In this document: positions 1 to 7,293 of the stretch, one piece after another
Position numbering within the stretch: the stretch's first letter is position 1
Layout: each line of letters begins with the position of its first letter
NCBI GenBank assembly: GCA_036794395.1
Contig: DAIRGS010000117.1
Span: 1 to 20,023 of the forward strand
Reading direction: 5' to 3'
DNA: 20,023 nt
Source: DASXMX01 sp036794395
Lineage (GTDB): Bacteria > Planctomycetota > Phycisphaerae > Tepidisphaerales > Tepidisphaeraceae
Made by a program: the position numbers and the translations under genes
The notes under the pieces: model-generated
Seen by the model: the letters and a program-made list of their open reading frames with translations, nothing else
Told to the model about the DNA's origin: nothing
Database searches by the model: none

Positions 1-190
1 CGCAGCCTTGTGGGCTGCAACACAGATTGCGCAGATGCTCGCAGATAAAGACAAAACCCCGCATTTCATCTGCGTAAATCTGCGCCATCTGCGGTTAAAA
101 ATCCTGCATTGGCTTTCTCCGTACCCTCTGTGGTTAACTCTTTGAGTTACTTTCTTCGTGTCTTCGTGCCTTCGTGGTTAAATCTTTCTT
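1..190. repeat. Composite intergenic repeat of short-period hairpin modules
   Basis: This stretch has no gene. It holds blocks of degenerate short tandem units: gcgcagatgctcgcagata near 26-46, its inverted partner catctgcgccatctgcgg ending near 96, a ccctctgtggttaac block (about 123-138) and a cttcgtgtcttcgtgcctt block (about 152-172). Read on the minus strand, block order and loop sequence match the repeat at 11571-11730. The blocks end in gttaa, as do other members in the window. Function is unknown; the element is inferred to be a dispersed non-coding family. Confidence 0.75.
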
Positions 191-212
191 CCGCTCGCGG
201 CCATGCCCCGCA

Positions 213-1169
213 TCACACCAAGTCCCCAAACAAATCCGTCGAGAAATACCGCTCCATCCGATCCGGAAAAACCGTGACAATTCTCGCGTCCGGCTCGTTC
301 ATCTCCGCAAATGCCATCAGCGCCGCCTGGTAATTAAGCCCCGAACTTGGCCCCACCGGAAAACCAAACCGAATCAGCTCGCGCGTCGTCCCCATCGCCA
401 GCTCGTAATTCACATCAATCACCGACAACCCCGGCAAATTCGCCTCGCGAAAGATTCCTGACGCACACTCCACCACCCCCGGAATCCGCCCGCTAAACGA
501 GGGACACCGCGCCGACACGCTGCAGCATTCCACATCCGACGGCCCGGGAAATTCAACCGGCCGAGCCAGAAACGGCCGAACCGTTCGCCCCCCACTCGCA
601 AGCCCGGCATGCAGCCCCACAAGCGTCCCCCCCGTCCCAACCCCGCTCACCACCGCATCCACCCTCCCGCCCGGCATCTGCTCCAGAACCTCCACCGCCG
701 TGTGCAGCCGGTGCGCCTCCGGGTTATCCGGATTTTCAAACTGCGCCGGCGCGAACGCACCGCTCTCCGCCGCGATCCGCGCCGCCTCCGCGATCGCCCC
801 GCTCACCCCGCCCGCCCGATCGGTCAGATGAATCTCCCCGCCGTACGCCCGAATGATCTTGATCCGCTCCGCGCTAACCCCGTCCGGCATCACCGCCACA
901 AACTTCAACTGAAACTGCGCACACGCTAGCGCCAACGCAATCGCGCTGGATCCACTTGAAGCCTCCACCACCCGATCGCCCTTCTTCACGCGCCCGCTCC
1001 CCATCGCCTTTTCCAGAATATGCCGTGCAATCCGGTCCTTCGTAGACCCACTCGGATGAAGAAACTCCAACTTGCACCAAATCACCGGCTGCTCCGCCCG
1101 CAACCGAACCGGCACCAAAGGCGTAGCCCCAACCCGCCCCAGATATTGATTCTCACAATCCATCGACAT
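213..1169 (-). CDS. PLP-dependent cysteine synthase family protein
   Basis: A 318-residue fold-type II PLP enzyme of the O-acetylserine sulfhydrylase/cystathionine beta-synthase family, the usual length for CysK or CysM and presumably cytosolic. Visible marks are the PLP-lysine motif PSGSTKDR (Lys44), the loop EASSGSSA at 69-76, QFENPDNPEAH near 143-153, the glycine-rich phosphate loop SGVGTGG at 175-181, and GPSSGLNYQAAL near the C-terminus. The CysK consensus TSGNTG is replaced by SSGSSA, which resembles a less studied subfamily, so the donor may not be O-acetylserine. ATG 1169 is preferred over ATG 1163 because AGGTG lies about 6 nt upstream of it. No operon partner is visible. Family assignment is firm; the exact reaction is not. 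Confidence 0.88.
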   Translation of the reverse strand: MSMDCENQYLGRVGATPLVPVRLRAEQPVIWCKLEFLHPSGSTKDRIARHILEKAMGSGRVKKGDRVVEASSGSSAIALALACAQFQLKFVAVMPDGVSAERIKIIRAYGGEIHLTDRAGGVSGAIAEAARIAAESGAFAPAQFENPDNPEAHRLHTAVEVLEQMPGGRVDAVVSGVGTGGTLVGLHAGLASGGRTVRPFLARPVEFPGPSDVECCSVSARCPSFSGRIPGVVECASGIFREANLPGLSVIDVNYELAMGTTRELIRFGFPVGPSSGLNYQAALMAFAEMNEPDARIVTVFPDRMERYFSTDLFGDLV

Positions 1170-1541
1170 GCCATCACCTGCCCCAACCCTAAACCACCAC
1201 CATTCAGGTTACAACTTACGACGCACGCCCACGCGTAACAGATGTCGCGATCCCGGTTGCGCCCCCCGCACTGATGCGACGTGGGCGAATGCAAGGGAAC
1301 TTTCAACACCCGTCACCCCGCCACCTACACCGCATCGCGCAGCGATTCATCCACACCCAAGCCAAAATACCCGATTCAGCTTCGGCACCAACGCGAGCAG
1401 CGGCCCTTGTACTCAAGGGGAAAGCTGGCGCGCCACAAATTCCAGCGTCAGCCCTTTAACTCAAAACTTCTTCTATCCCCATTCTTAGGAGTGTCCTATC
1501 TGGCACTTCATCTACCGAATGAGCCAGACGACTTCCCCGAG
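1170..1541. other. Non-coding gap between two leftward genes
   Basis: I see no convincing gene here: reading frames are short, rich in Pro, His and Arg, and lack ribosome binding sites. The only recognisable element is one copy of a dispersed sequence at 1443-1474, which recurs at 4984-5015. No terminator for the downstream or upstream gene was found. Confidence 0.6.
1443..1474 (+). repeat. Dispersed 32-nt repeat, copy 1
   Basis: The segment beginning cagcgtcagccct and ending acttcttct matches 4984-5015 at 29 of 32 positions in the same orientation. Both copies lie in gene-free DNA. The origin is unknown; it could be a decayed mobile element or a remnant of a shared gene. Confidence 0.6.
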
Positions 1542-2066
1542 TTAAGTCCTGTCCAATCGAAGTTCGTAGCTACGCTCCAACTCACTGCCCCCTTGCCATA
1601 CAGCTCGGCTGTCGCCGGTAGGAGCAAAACCGATTGCCTCGTAAAATCTCGCGGCGCCCGGATTGGTATTGTCCACCCACAGCCTGAGGTGATTGGCTCC
1701 ATGCGCTTCCGCCCACCCTATCGCCTTCCGCACCAACTCCCCGCCAATTCCCCGCAGACGGAAACGCGGATCAACCCACGCCGCCGAAAAATACGCCCGA
1801 CCAGCAACCCGCGGGCATAAGTAACAGCTTCCCGTCCCCACCGCGTCGTCCTCGTGAAACACGACATAACTCACGCAGCGGTCACGCCAGGCGGAAACCT
1901 CGCCACCTGCTTCCGCGGCCAACTGATGCCAATACGAATCGGGAAGTACCGATTCTTCCTTGAACGATCGAATGCCGCCAAACGCATAAGGCGCATCTCG
2001 AAGCGCCCGAAGCCGGACCTCCTTCAGCAGCATCCCATCACCTGCTCTGAATTCACGAATTTCCAT
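1542..2066 (-). CDS. GNAT family N-acetyltransferase
   Basis: A 174-residue single-domain GCN5-related acetyltransferase that would move an acetyl group from acetyl-CoA to an amine; the substrate cannot be read from sequence. The N-terminus MEIREFRAGDGMLLKEVRLRAL is the typical beta1-alpha1 opening of the family. Motif A, the pyrophosphate-binding loop, is RLRGIGGELV at 103-112 after AAWVDP. The C-terminal NPGAARFYEAIGF (135-147) is the usual motif B region that packs on CoA. Length is normal. The ATG at 2066 begins the conserved domain directly, with only a weak GGA upstream. It is transcribed away from the zinc-ribbon genes, sharing about 190 nt of upstream DNA. Confident as a family member, substrate unknown. 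Confidence 0.9.
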   Translation of the reverse strand: MEIREFRAGDGMLLKEVRLRALRDAPYAFGGIRSFKEESVLPDSYWHQLAAEAGGEVSAWRDRCVSYVVFHEDDAVGTGSCYLCPRVAGRAYFSAAWVDPRFRLRGIGGELVRKAIGWAEAHGANHLRLWVDNTNPGAARFYEAIGFAPTGDSRAVWQGGSELERSYELRLDRT

Positions 2067-2235
2067 TGACTGTCCACGAATTCTACCGACCTATCCCCGA
2101 GATCGCAGCACCAGGATCCACCCAGCAATTCCGTCGGCGGTTTCGCACAGCGTACCTCTTCAGCGCGTTCAACCCCGCCCACCAGCTCGCCTCGGTTGAT
2201 GTGCCATGTATGGGACATCGATGAACTAGCGCGTC

Positions 2236-2254
2236 GATCGGATAGAATGCAGCC
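2236..2254 (+). promoter_or_regulatory. Leaderless-type promoter of zinc-ribbon gene 1
   Basis: GATCGG is followed one base later by a -10-like TAGAAT (2243-2248), then exactly six bases to the ATG at 2255. That geometry puts +1 on the start codon, and no Shine-Dalgarno sequence is present. The same arrangement precedes genes 2 and 4 of the cluster. No clear -35 hexamer was found. The promoter role is inferred. Confidence 0.55.
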
Positions 2255-2728
2255 ATGCTCCGCCGGATTTTCCCCCTCGCCTCTGGCCTGTCGCTGTTGT
2301 TCTGCGCCGCGGCGGCGGTGTTGTGGGCGGGACACTTCAGTTCCGACGTGTGGTTGTTTGGCACTGATACGACCGTCGGAGAACTGCACTCACTCGGATC
2401 TGGCTGGACGTACGTGCACCGAATTTCTGGATCGGCAGTGCCCGTCGAATGCACACTGGGGAGATTTTCCTATTCCATCGTGCCTCTATACTACAAGGGA
2501 CCGGGGAGCGGCACGGTAGGAATGGAATGTGCATTACGCGGTCCGTATTGGGCAGTCCTGCTGCTCACCTCAATTCTTCCGGTCGCGTGGGTCGTATCAC
2601 GGGTCCGTCGAAAGCGAATCAGCTTTTGTCCCACCTGCCCGAACTGCACCTACAACCTCACCGGCAATACCAGCGGCGTGTGCCCAGAATGCGGAGCCCC
2701 CATCTCCCCGTCTTCCCTATCCTCATAA
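2255..2728 (+). CDS. Membrane-anchored zinc-ribbon protein, copy 1 of 4
   Basis: A 157-residue protein of unknown function. A hydrophobic segment (about 5-25) follows basic residues, a roughly 70-residue central region probably lies outside the cytoplasm, a second hydrophobic segment spans about 99-116, then an Arg/Lys stretch (VRRKR) and a C-terminal zinc ribbon. Ribbon cysteines are C128, C131, C143 and C146 around YNLTGNTSG. An additional C125 comes from a CPT-CPN duplication not seen in the other copies. By the positive-inside rule the ribbon should be cytosolic. It is first of four paralogues sharing this plan but with unrelated central regions. The YNLTGN-CPECG ribbon is, to my knowledge, frequent in Phycisphaerae proteins. 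Real gene; role unknown. Confidence 0.85.
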   Translation: MLRRIFPLASGLSLLFCAAAAVLWAGHFSSDVWLFGTDTTVGELHSLGSGWTYVHRISGSAVPVECTLGRFSYSIVPLYYKGPGSGTVGMECALRGPYWAVLLLTSILPVAWVVSRVRRKRISFCPTCPNCTYNLTGNTSGVCPECGAPISPSSLSS

Positions 2729-2888
2729 CGCCCACCCCAACTCCAACGCCCACAACTCACCCAACCCCACCCCACGCCGGGTCAGAGCTGTACCCAGCGC
2801 CGGCCCGGATTCTCAACGCACTGCAATTAACAGCTTTGGGAACACGCCCAGCCGCCAATGTCCAGGAATCTGAGCATCGGACGGTGCC

Positions 2889-2907
2889 GATCGGTTAAAA
2901 TCCGCCC
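2889..2907 (+). promoter_or_regulatory. Leaderless-type promoter of zinc-ribbon gene 2
   Basis: GATCGG, one base, TAAAAT (2896-2901), then six bases to the GTG at 2908. Spacing is identical to that at gene 1, and there is no Shine-Dalgarno sequence. The flanking bases otherwise differ, which argues for functional constraint rather than a simple copy. The promoter role is inferred. Confidence 0.55.
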
Positions 2908-3444
2908 GTGCGCCGCCGCCTCTTCACCTTCGCATCCGCCGTGCTGCTTCTACTGTGCGCGGCGACGGTGATTCTGTGGTTCCTCAGCCAAACCATGGGA
3001 TACCTATTATGTCGCGGGAACGCCGATGGGGGATTGCAGATTTCGGTGGCCGATGGCGAACTTTCGGTGTTTCAGGCTGCCGGAGAAGTTGCGCCGAACA
3101 ACTACCCGTTTTTGAACACCGGCGGCCGGTGGGAGCTCACACGATTTTGGGCGGAGGGCAGGTTGCCGTCCAGGCCTGATGGAATCATTGAACGATTCGG
3201 ATTCAAGTACCGCGCCAGACACCTGCTATGGTCGCGGTTCCGCCAGTTAGTGGTTCCGCTGTGGCTGCTCGTCGGCGCCTTCGGGGTACCACCCATCCTA
3301 TTGTTTCGCAAGAGATATTTGGCTTCGTCTCGTTGGGCGTCGGCACGATGCCCAACCTGCTCCTACAACCTCACCGCCAACACCAGCGGCGTCTGCCCCG
3401 AATGCGGAACGCCGGCGGAGGATAAGGCACGGGCTAACGCATGA
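2908..3444 (+). CDS. Membrane-anchored zinc-ribbon protein, copy 2 of 4
   Basis: A 178-residue paralogue of unknown function starting at GTG 2908, chosen because the -10-like TAAAAT sits exactly six bases before it and the MRRRLFTFAS start matches copies 1 and 3. It has an N-terminal hydrophobic segment (about 8-26), an approximately 85-residue hydrophilic middle, a second hydrophobic segment (about 113-133) and the ribbon cysteines C148, C151, C163 and C166 in CPTCSYNLTANTSG. The middle shows no similarity to its neighbours, whereas the ribbon is nearly identical at DNA level. Its stop overlaps the start of copy 3 by four bases (ATGA), so the two are probably translationally coupled. Confidence 0.84.
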   Translation: MRRRLFTFASAVLLLLCAATVILWFLSQTMGYLLCRGNADGGLQISVADGELSVFQAAGEVAPNNYPFLNTGGRWELTRFWAEGRLPSRPDGIIERFGFKYRARHLLWSRFRQLVVPLWLLVGAFGVPPILLFRKRYLASSRWASARCPTCSYNLTANTSGVCPECGTPAEDKARANA

Positions 3445-3875
3445 GACGCAAGTTGTTCAACCTGGGATCTGTGCTGTCACTAATGTTGTGTTTAGCGACC
3501 GTGGTGCTGTGGGTGCGGAGCTATTCTTACGCAGATCATCTGGTCTTTTGGAACGACTCTAAGACCTGCGGTTACCTTTGCACCGTCCGTGGCGAGCTGC
3601 GAATCGTCGTCGAGCCGGCCTTCCTCAGGTGGAGCGGGCCCGGCATCTTTACGGTTCGAAGCGACAGCGTGGGTGGTCTTGCCATGAAGAGCTACCGAAC
3701 TTCCGTCACCCTCCCACTCTGGTTGATATCGATTGCCATTGTTGCCTTTACGATCTGGAGGAAACGAAGGCGGCGACGTGATCCGACCGCCTGCCCAACC
3801 TGCGGCTACAACCTCACCGCCAACACCAGCGGCATCTGCCCCGAATGCGGAACGCCGGTGGCAAGGAAGGTGTAG
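3441..3875 (+). CDS. Membrane-anchored zinc-ribbon protein, copy 3 of 4
   Basis: A 144-residue paralogue, role unknown. Its ATG is inside the ATGA overlap with copy 2 and, unlike the other copies, it has no -10-like signal of its own, which fits coupled translation from copy 2 mRNA. MRRKLFNLGS resembles the starts of copies 1 and 2. Hydrophobic segments lie at about 8-25 and 89-106, followed by a very basic RKRRRRR run and the ribbon (C118, C121, C133, C136). The central part carries its own cysteine pair, KTCGYLC at 41-47, which could form a disulfide if it is extracytoplasmic (inference). The 3' coding DNA is almost identical to copy 2, including silent sites. Confidence 0.84.
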   Translation: MRRKLFNLGSVLSLMLCLATVVLWVRSYSYADHLVFWNDSKTCGYLCTVRGELRIVVEPAFLRWSGPGIFTVRSDSVGGLAMKSYRTSVTLPLWLISIAIVAFTIWRKRRRRRDPTACPTCGYNLTANTSGICPECGTPVARKV

Positions 3876-3948
3876 CCGGCCTCACCGATCATGTATGGGA
3901 GCCCGATCGACTGATGGGGCTGATGGCCTGCTTACCGCCCATGTATCC

Positions 3949-3967
3949 CATCCGGTAAGATGCGCCG
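3949..3967 (+). promoter_or_regulatory. Leaderless-type promoter of zinc-ribbon gene 4
   Basis: CATCCGG runs directly into TAAGAT (3956-3961), followed by exactly six bases before the GTG at 3968. This matches the spacing at genes 1 and 2. A catgtatggga sequence at 3890-3900 also occurs upstream of gene 1 (about 2205-2215) and may be another shared upstream element. The promoter role is inferred. Confidence 0.5.
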
Positions 3968-4306
3968 GTGAAGCGCAGAAGGCCCACCCATCCAGTCCTT
4001 GCGGCAGTCATCACGCTCCTCATCGCTGTCTTCGCGGCAAACCTTGTCGCCTGGATGTTTTTTGAGGGCACTCCTGACTTCTATGCCCTTCCCGTTGAAT
4101 ACGGCCTGCCGTTCCTGTTCGCCGCGATGACCTACCTCAGTCATCGCCACCGCGAAAGTTCATCGCCCGCGCCACACGAATGCCCAACCTGCCGCTACAA
4201 CCTCACCGGCAACACCAGCGGCATCTGCCCGGAGTGTGGAAACAGCATCTCAACCTCTTCAGCCTCGCCAGCGACACTCCCGCCCACATCCTTACGTCAC
4301 CCGTAA
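3968..4306 (+). CDS. Short membrane zinc-ribbon protein, copy 4 of 4
   Basis: A 112-residue minimal version of the same plan. A long hydrophobic segment lies at about 10-32, a 13-residue loop follows, a shorter hydrophobic stretch spans about 45-57, and then comes a His/Arg-rich link (HRHRE) and the ribbon (C72, C75, C87, C90) with YNLTGNTSGICPEC. The tail after the ribbon is low-complexity Ser/Thr/Pro. The large central domain of the other copies is missing. GTG 3968 is chosen from the TAAGAT-N6 signal; no Shine-Dalgarno sequence is visible. The gene is separated from copy 3 by 92 nt and appears independently transcribed. Function unknown; moderately confident it is expressed. Confidence 0.75.
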   Translation: MKRRRPTHPVLAAVITLLIAVFAANLVAWMFFEGTPDFYALPVEYGLPFLFAAMTYLSHRHRESSSPAPHECPTCRYNLTGNTSGICPECGNSISTSSASPATLPPTSLRHP

Positions 4307-4548
4307 TTGTTTACCGCCCCGCCGATGATGGTCGCGTCACGCCCCACTTGATCGTTGGTTGCACCGGCTCGCAATGCCTAACGTTGATTGGGTCCGAGCA
4401 TATCCTTCCAACCCGCGTGTAATGCGAGGTCGAAAAGAAAAAGGTGGTATGCAGACTCGCACGGAAACGCGCAAGGAACTGCTGACCCCCCAAGCCCGAC
4501 GCGTTGTTCCAGACACCTTTCCGCCCGCAATCGCCCCCCAACATTTAA

Positions 4549-4590
4549 GTTCCCCTTTCGCCCTTCACCTTCAGAGGGCGAAAGGGGAAC
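4549..4590. repeat. Perfect 16-bp inverted repeat (REP-like hairpin)
   Basis: Arm gttcccctttcgccct (4549-4564) and its exact reverse complement (4575-4590) flank a 10-nt loop. There is no T-run after either arm, so an intrinsic terminator is unlikely. It resembles a repetitive extragenic palindrome. No second copy was found in this window. Confidence 0.7.
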
Positions 4591-4879
4591 GTCAATGACC
4601 CATCCCCCCAAGCGAAGCCGCGTCCGTCGCGCAGCGGCAGCAACGGACATGACGCGGGCAAGGCAGCAGTCTTTCCTATCAAAGCAATCTCGCCCGCCCG
4701 TGGCGTGGCCGTTGATCCCGCGCAGCAGGATGCGGCGCAGCGGTCGAAATTGCGGGACTCGATCACCATCACCGCCCCAAACCTCCCGCCGCATCGCCCA
4801 AGCGATTCCTTATTGTCTTAGCCCCAATATTCAAGGGAGCCCAAATACCACCGTGAACAGCGCAATTTTGGTACTCCAA

Positions 4880-4990
4880 AATTTGAAGCTGTCACGCACG
4901 TAAATTGCACGTCAGTCCTATCTCCCCATATCTTCTTCAACCCCCATGAAATACAAATTTGACGCCGTCACGCAGGCAACTCCCAGCGTC
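4880..4990 (+). repeat. Imperfect tandem pair, about 70-bp period
   Basis: The segment aatttgaagctgtcacgcac near 4880 recurs as aatttgacgccgtcacgcag near 4949; both continue into gtcag-ccta/gtcag-ccct sequences. The copies are diverged, which suggests an old duplication. The second copy runs into the dispersed repeat at 4984. Confidence 0.5.
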
Positions 4991-5015
4991 AGCCCTTCAA
5001 CCCAAAACTTCGTCT
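4984..5015 (+). repeat. Dispersed 32-nt repeat, copy 2
   Basis: It matches 1443-1474 at 29 of 32 bases in the same orientation, about 3.5 kb away. It lies at the end of the imperfect tandem pair, so the wider repeat unit may be longer than the recognisable core. Confidence 0.6.
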
Positions 5016-5453
5016 TCCTCCTGCACCAATAACCTTCCAATCTCATCCGATGTCTACAACCGAGAACCTGTAATCCCCGGCCAAAGGCGCATATCCAAAT
5101 TAGCAATTTATCGATAGATGTGACGTGACACATCCCCAACTAGCCTGTTTTTGTCACATTTCGTCCTATCTGTCACATGGACGGCCCCAAATACATTCGC
5201 TGCACACGTCCTTTGACGTCCAACCGCCGCTCGTGTTCAATAACCTCCTGCGGAATGAAGCGGTTCCGGCTACCTTGGAACGATCGAATCCGCCCGGCTG
5301 AATGGATTCATTCACGGTGCTGAACCGGCGGCACGGTCGATAGAACACTTGATGTCCGATTCGCTCAACCTCACCATCCCGCCGCCTTGCGCATACTTGC
5401 TGTAACAGGGCGCCTGGCGACGCTTTACCACATACAAAACCGAGACGCTCAAC

Positions 5454-7226
5454 ATGCAAACAGTCGTTCACGTAACCCACGAAGCGATTCAGAAGATTGG
5501 CGGCATTGGCGCGGTCCTTCAGGGCCTGCTGACCAGCAAGACCTATCTGGATCACATGAACCGCAACATCCTGGTCGGCCCGTTCTGGCCATCAGATGAA
5601 TCCGGCGAAAAGCGCCTTGGGCCGATGGGCGAGGTGTTGTACAGCAGCCTGGATTCGCTGTATCGCTCGCCGCTGGCCGAGCGGTTTCGGGAGATCGAGC
5701 AGACGTACGATGTTGGCATCGTCTATGGCCGCCGTCGCTACACCGACAAAGAGAGCGGCGTCACCAGCACGCCTGAAGTCCTGCTGATTGATGTCAGCCG
5801 GTATGACCTCAGCAAGCTGAACGTCTTCAAGTTCGAGCTGTGGAAGACGTTCGGCATCGACAGCAGCAAATACGAGAACATTTGGGATTACGAGCAATAC
5901 CTGCGCCTCGCCAAGCCGGCCATCGCGGCGTTGCACGCGCTGGGCGCGGCAAGCTCGGTTGAGCCGTGCATGATTCTGTCTCACGAATACATGGGCATGC
6001 CAACCGCCCTTGCAGCCATCCTCGAAGGCGATCGCTCCAACTTCCGAACCATCTTCTACGCCCACGAAGTGGCCACCATGCGCCGCATCGTCGAAGGCCA
6101 TCCCGGCCACGACACCATGTTCTACAACGTCATGCGCTCGGCCATGGCGGCAGGCCATTACGTCGAAGACGTCTTTGGCGATCAGAGCGGCTACTACAAG
6201 CACGCGCTGGTGAAGGCCGCACGGTATTGCGATTCGATCTTCGCCGTGGGCGATTACACGCTGAAGGAAGCGCGGTTCCTGGGCGAGGATTTTGTAACGG
6301 TTGATGCCCAGCTCGCCTACAACGGCGTTCCCTGCTGGAAGATCAGTGTCGATGAGAAAATGAACAGCCGCCGCAAGCTGCGCGAATACTGCAAAACGCT
6401 GCTGAAATTCGATCCAACTTACGTATTCAGCCACGTCACCCGGCTGGTGCCCAGCAAAGGCATGTGGCGCGATTTGCGCGTGCTAGAGGCGCTCGAAGGA
6501 CAGCTTCGGGCGCGGAATGAAACCGCGGTGTTGTTTGCCTTGAGCACGGAAGTGCCGGCCCGGCGCGGCGACGACATCCGACGGATGGAGCAGAATTACC
6601 ATTGGCCCGTCGTCCATCGCGAAGGCTTGCCCGACCTGTCCGGTGGCGAGGCGGCTTACTACGCGGGCGTGCAGGAGTTCAACGCCCAGAGCCGCAACAT
6701 CAAGGTGGTGTTCATCAACCAGTTCGGCTGGGATCGCAAGAGCTGCGGCAACCGCATGCCGGCCGACATGGAATTCATGGATATCCGCAAAGGCTCCGAC
6801 GCCGAGTTCGGCCAGAGCATCTACGAACCCTTCGGCATCGCCCAGGTCGAACCCATCAGCTTCGGCGGAATCTGCATCTTCACCAACGTGTGCGGCTGCG
6901 CCGGCTTCGTCGAAAAAGCCGCCGGCGGCCCAACGCCCAACGTCATCGTCGCCGACTACACCGATCTCCCCGAAAAAGGCCTGCGCCCCGAGCAACTCAT
7001 GGCCATCGGCCAGCCCCAGCGCGACCAAATCGAAGCAACCGTCGCGGCCATGGTCGCCAACGAACTCATGGCCAGATTGCCAAGAACCCCCGCCGAGTTC
7101 GAGCAGTTCATCGATCGCGGCCACGCGCTGGCCGAGAAGATGAGCTGGGAAGCAGTAGCGAAAGAATACGTCGTGCCCGGCATCAAGCGCGCGAGCCATG
7201 CGAATCGGTTGAAGCAGATCGCTTGA
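5454..7226 (+). CDS. Glycogen synthase-like glycosyltransferase (GT-B fold)
   Basis: A 590-residue retaining glycosyltransferase resembling glycogen/starch synthases, which extend alpha-1,4-glucan chains from ADP- or UDP-glucose in the cytosol. The N-terminal half opens with VVHVTHEA and KIGGIGAVLQGL (14-25), the position of the nucleotide-sugar-binding K-x-G-G motif. FYAHEV follows near 200, and the C-terminal half begins near VFSHVTRLVPSKG. The retaining-enzyme E-x7-E pair is EPFGIAQVE (E458 and E466), followed by SFGG. The length exceeds bacterial GlgA (about 480), so it may belong to a divergent branch; the donor is not determinable here. ATG 5454 begins the conserved strand, with only a weak GAG upstream. 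No other glycogen gene is adjacent. Confidence 0.82.
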   Translation: MQTVVHVTHEAIQKIGGIGAVLQGLLTSKTYLDHMNRNILVGPFWPSDESGEKRLGPMGEVLYSSLDSLYRSPLAERFREIEQTYDVGIVYGRRRYTDKESGVTSTPEVLLIDVSRYDLSKLNVFKFELWKTFGIDSSKYENIWDYEQYLRLAKPAIAALHALGAASSVEPCMILSHEYMGMPTALAAILEGDRSNFRTIFYAHEVATMRRIVEGHPGHDTMFYNVMRSAMAAGHYVEDVFGDQSGYYKHALVKAARYCDSIFAVGDYTLKEARFLGEDFVTVDAQLAYNGVPCWKISVDEKMNSRRKLREYCKTLLKFDPTYVFSHVTRLVPSKGMWRDLRVLEALEGQLRARNETAVLFALSTEVPARRGDDIRRMEQNYHWPVVHREGLPDLSGGEAAYYAGVQEFNAQSRNIKVVFINQFGWDRKSCGNRMPADMEFMDIRKGSDAEFGQSIYEPFGIAQVEPISFGGICIFTNVCGCAGFVEKAAGGPTPNVIVADYTDLPEKGLRPEQLMAIGQPQRDQIEATVAAMVANELMARLPRTPAEFEQFIDRGHALAEKMSWEAVAKEYVVPGIKRASHANRLKQIA

Positions 7227-7273
7227 GGAAGGCACGGGAATCGAGTATTTCGTATTGCATGGAAGATGCGGTG

Positions 7274-7279
7274 TATAAT
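7274..7279 (+). promoter_or_regulatory. Consensus -10 (TATAAT) before the DUF433 gene
   Basis: A perfect TATAAT lies 14 nt before ATG 7294. It would give a short leader of about 8 nt that still contains AGAGG (7284-7288). No matching -35 hexamer is seen at 16-18 bp. The position supports separate transcription of the toxin-antitoxin-like pair. Confidence 0.5.
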
Positions 7280-7293
7280 CGGCAGAGGTTTTG

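Larger units (their letters stand above)
4307..5453. other. 1.1-kb gene-free, repeat-bearing interval
   Basis: No reading frame here looks like a real protein: candidates are Arg/Pro/Ser-rich, lack ribosome binding sites and contradict each other on the two strands. The interval contains a perfect 16-bp inverted repeat (4549-4590), an imperfect tandem (4880-4990), the second copy of a dispersed 32-nt repeat (4984-5015), and three TGACACAT/TGTCACAT-type octamers at 5126, 5152 and 5171 that could be sites for a regulator. The composition suggests decayed sequence. Confidence 0.55.

Noticed and set aside
4549..4590. Bidirectional terminator
   Set aside because: Perfect stem but no T-run on either side, and more than 240 nt from the nearest gene end.
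4388..4903. Rightward 171-codon frame in the gene-free interval
   Set aside because: Arg/Ser/Pro-rich composition, spans the perfect hairpin and has no start signal.
5592..7235. Leftward open frames antisense to the glycogen-synthase-like gene (5592-6434 and 6483-7235)
   Set aside because: They mirror the codon structure of the real gene, have no ribosome binding sites and no recognisable domains.
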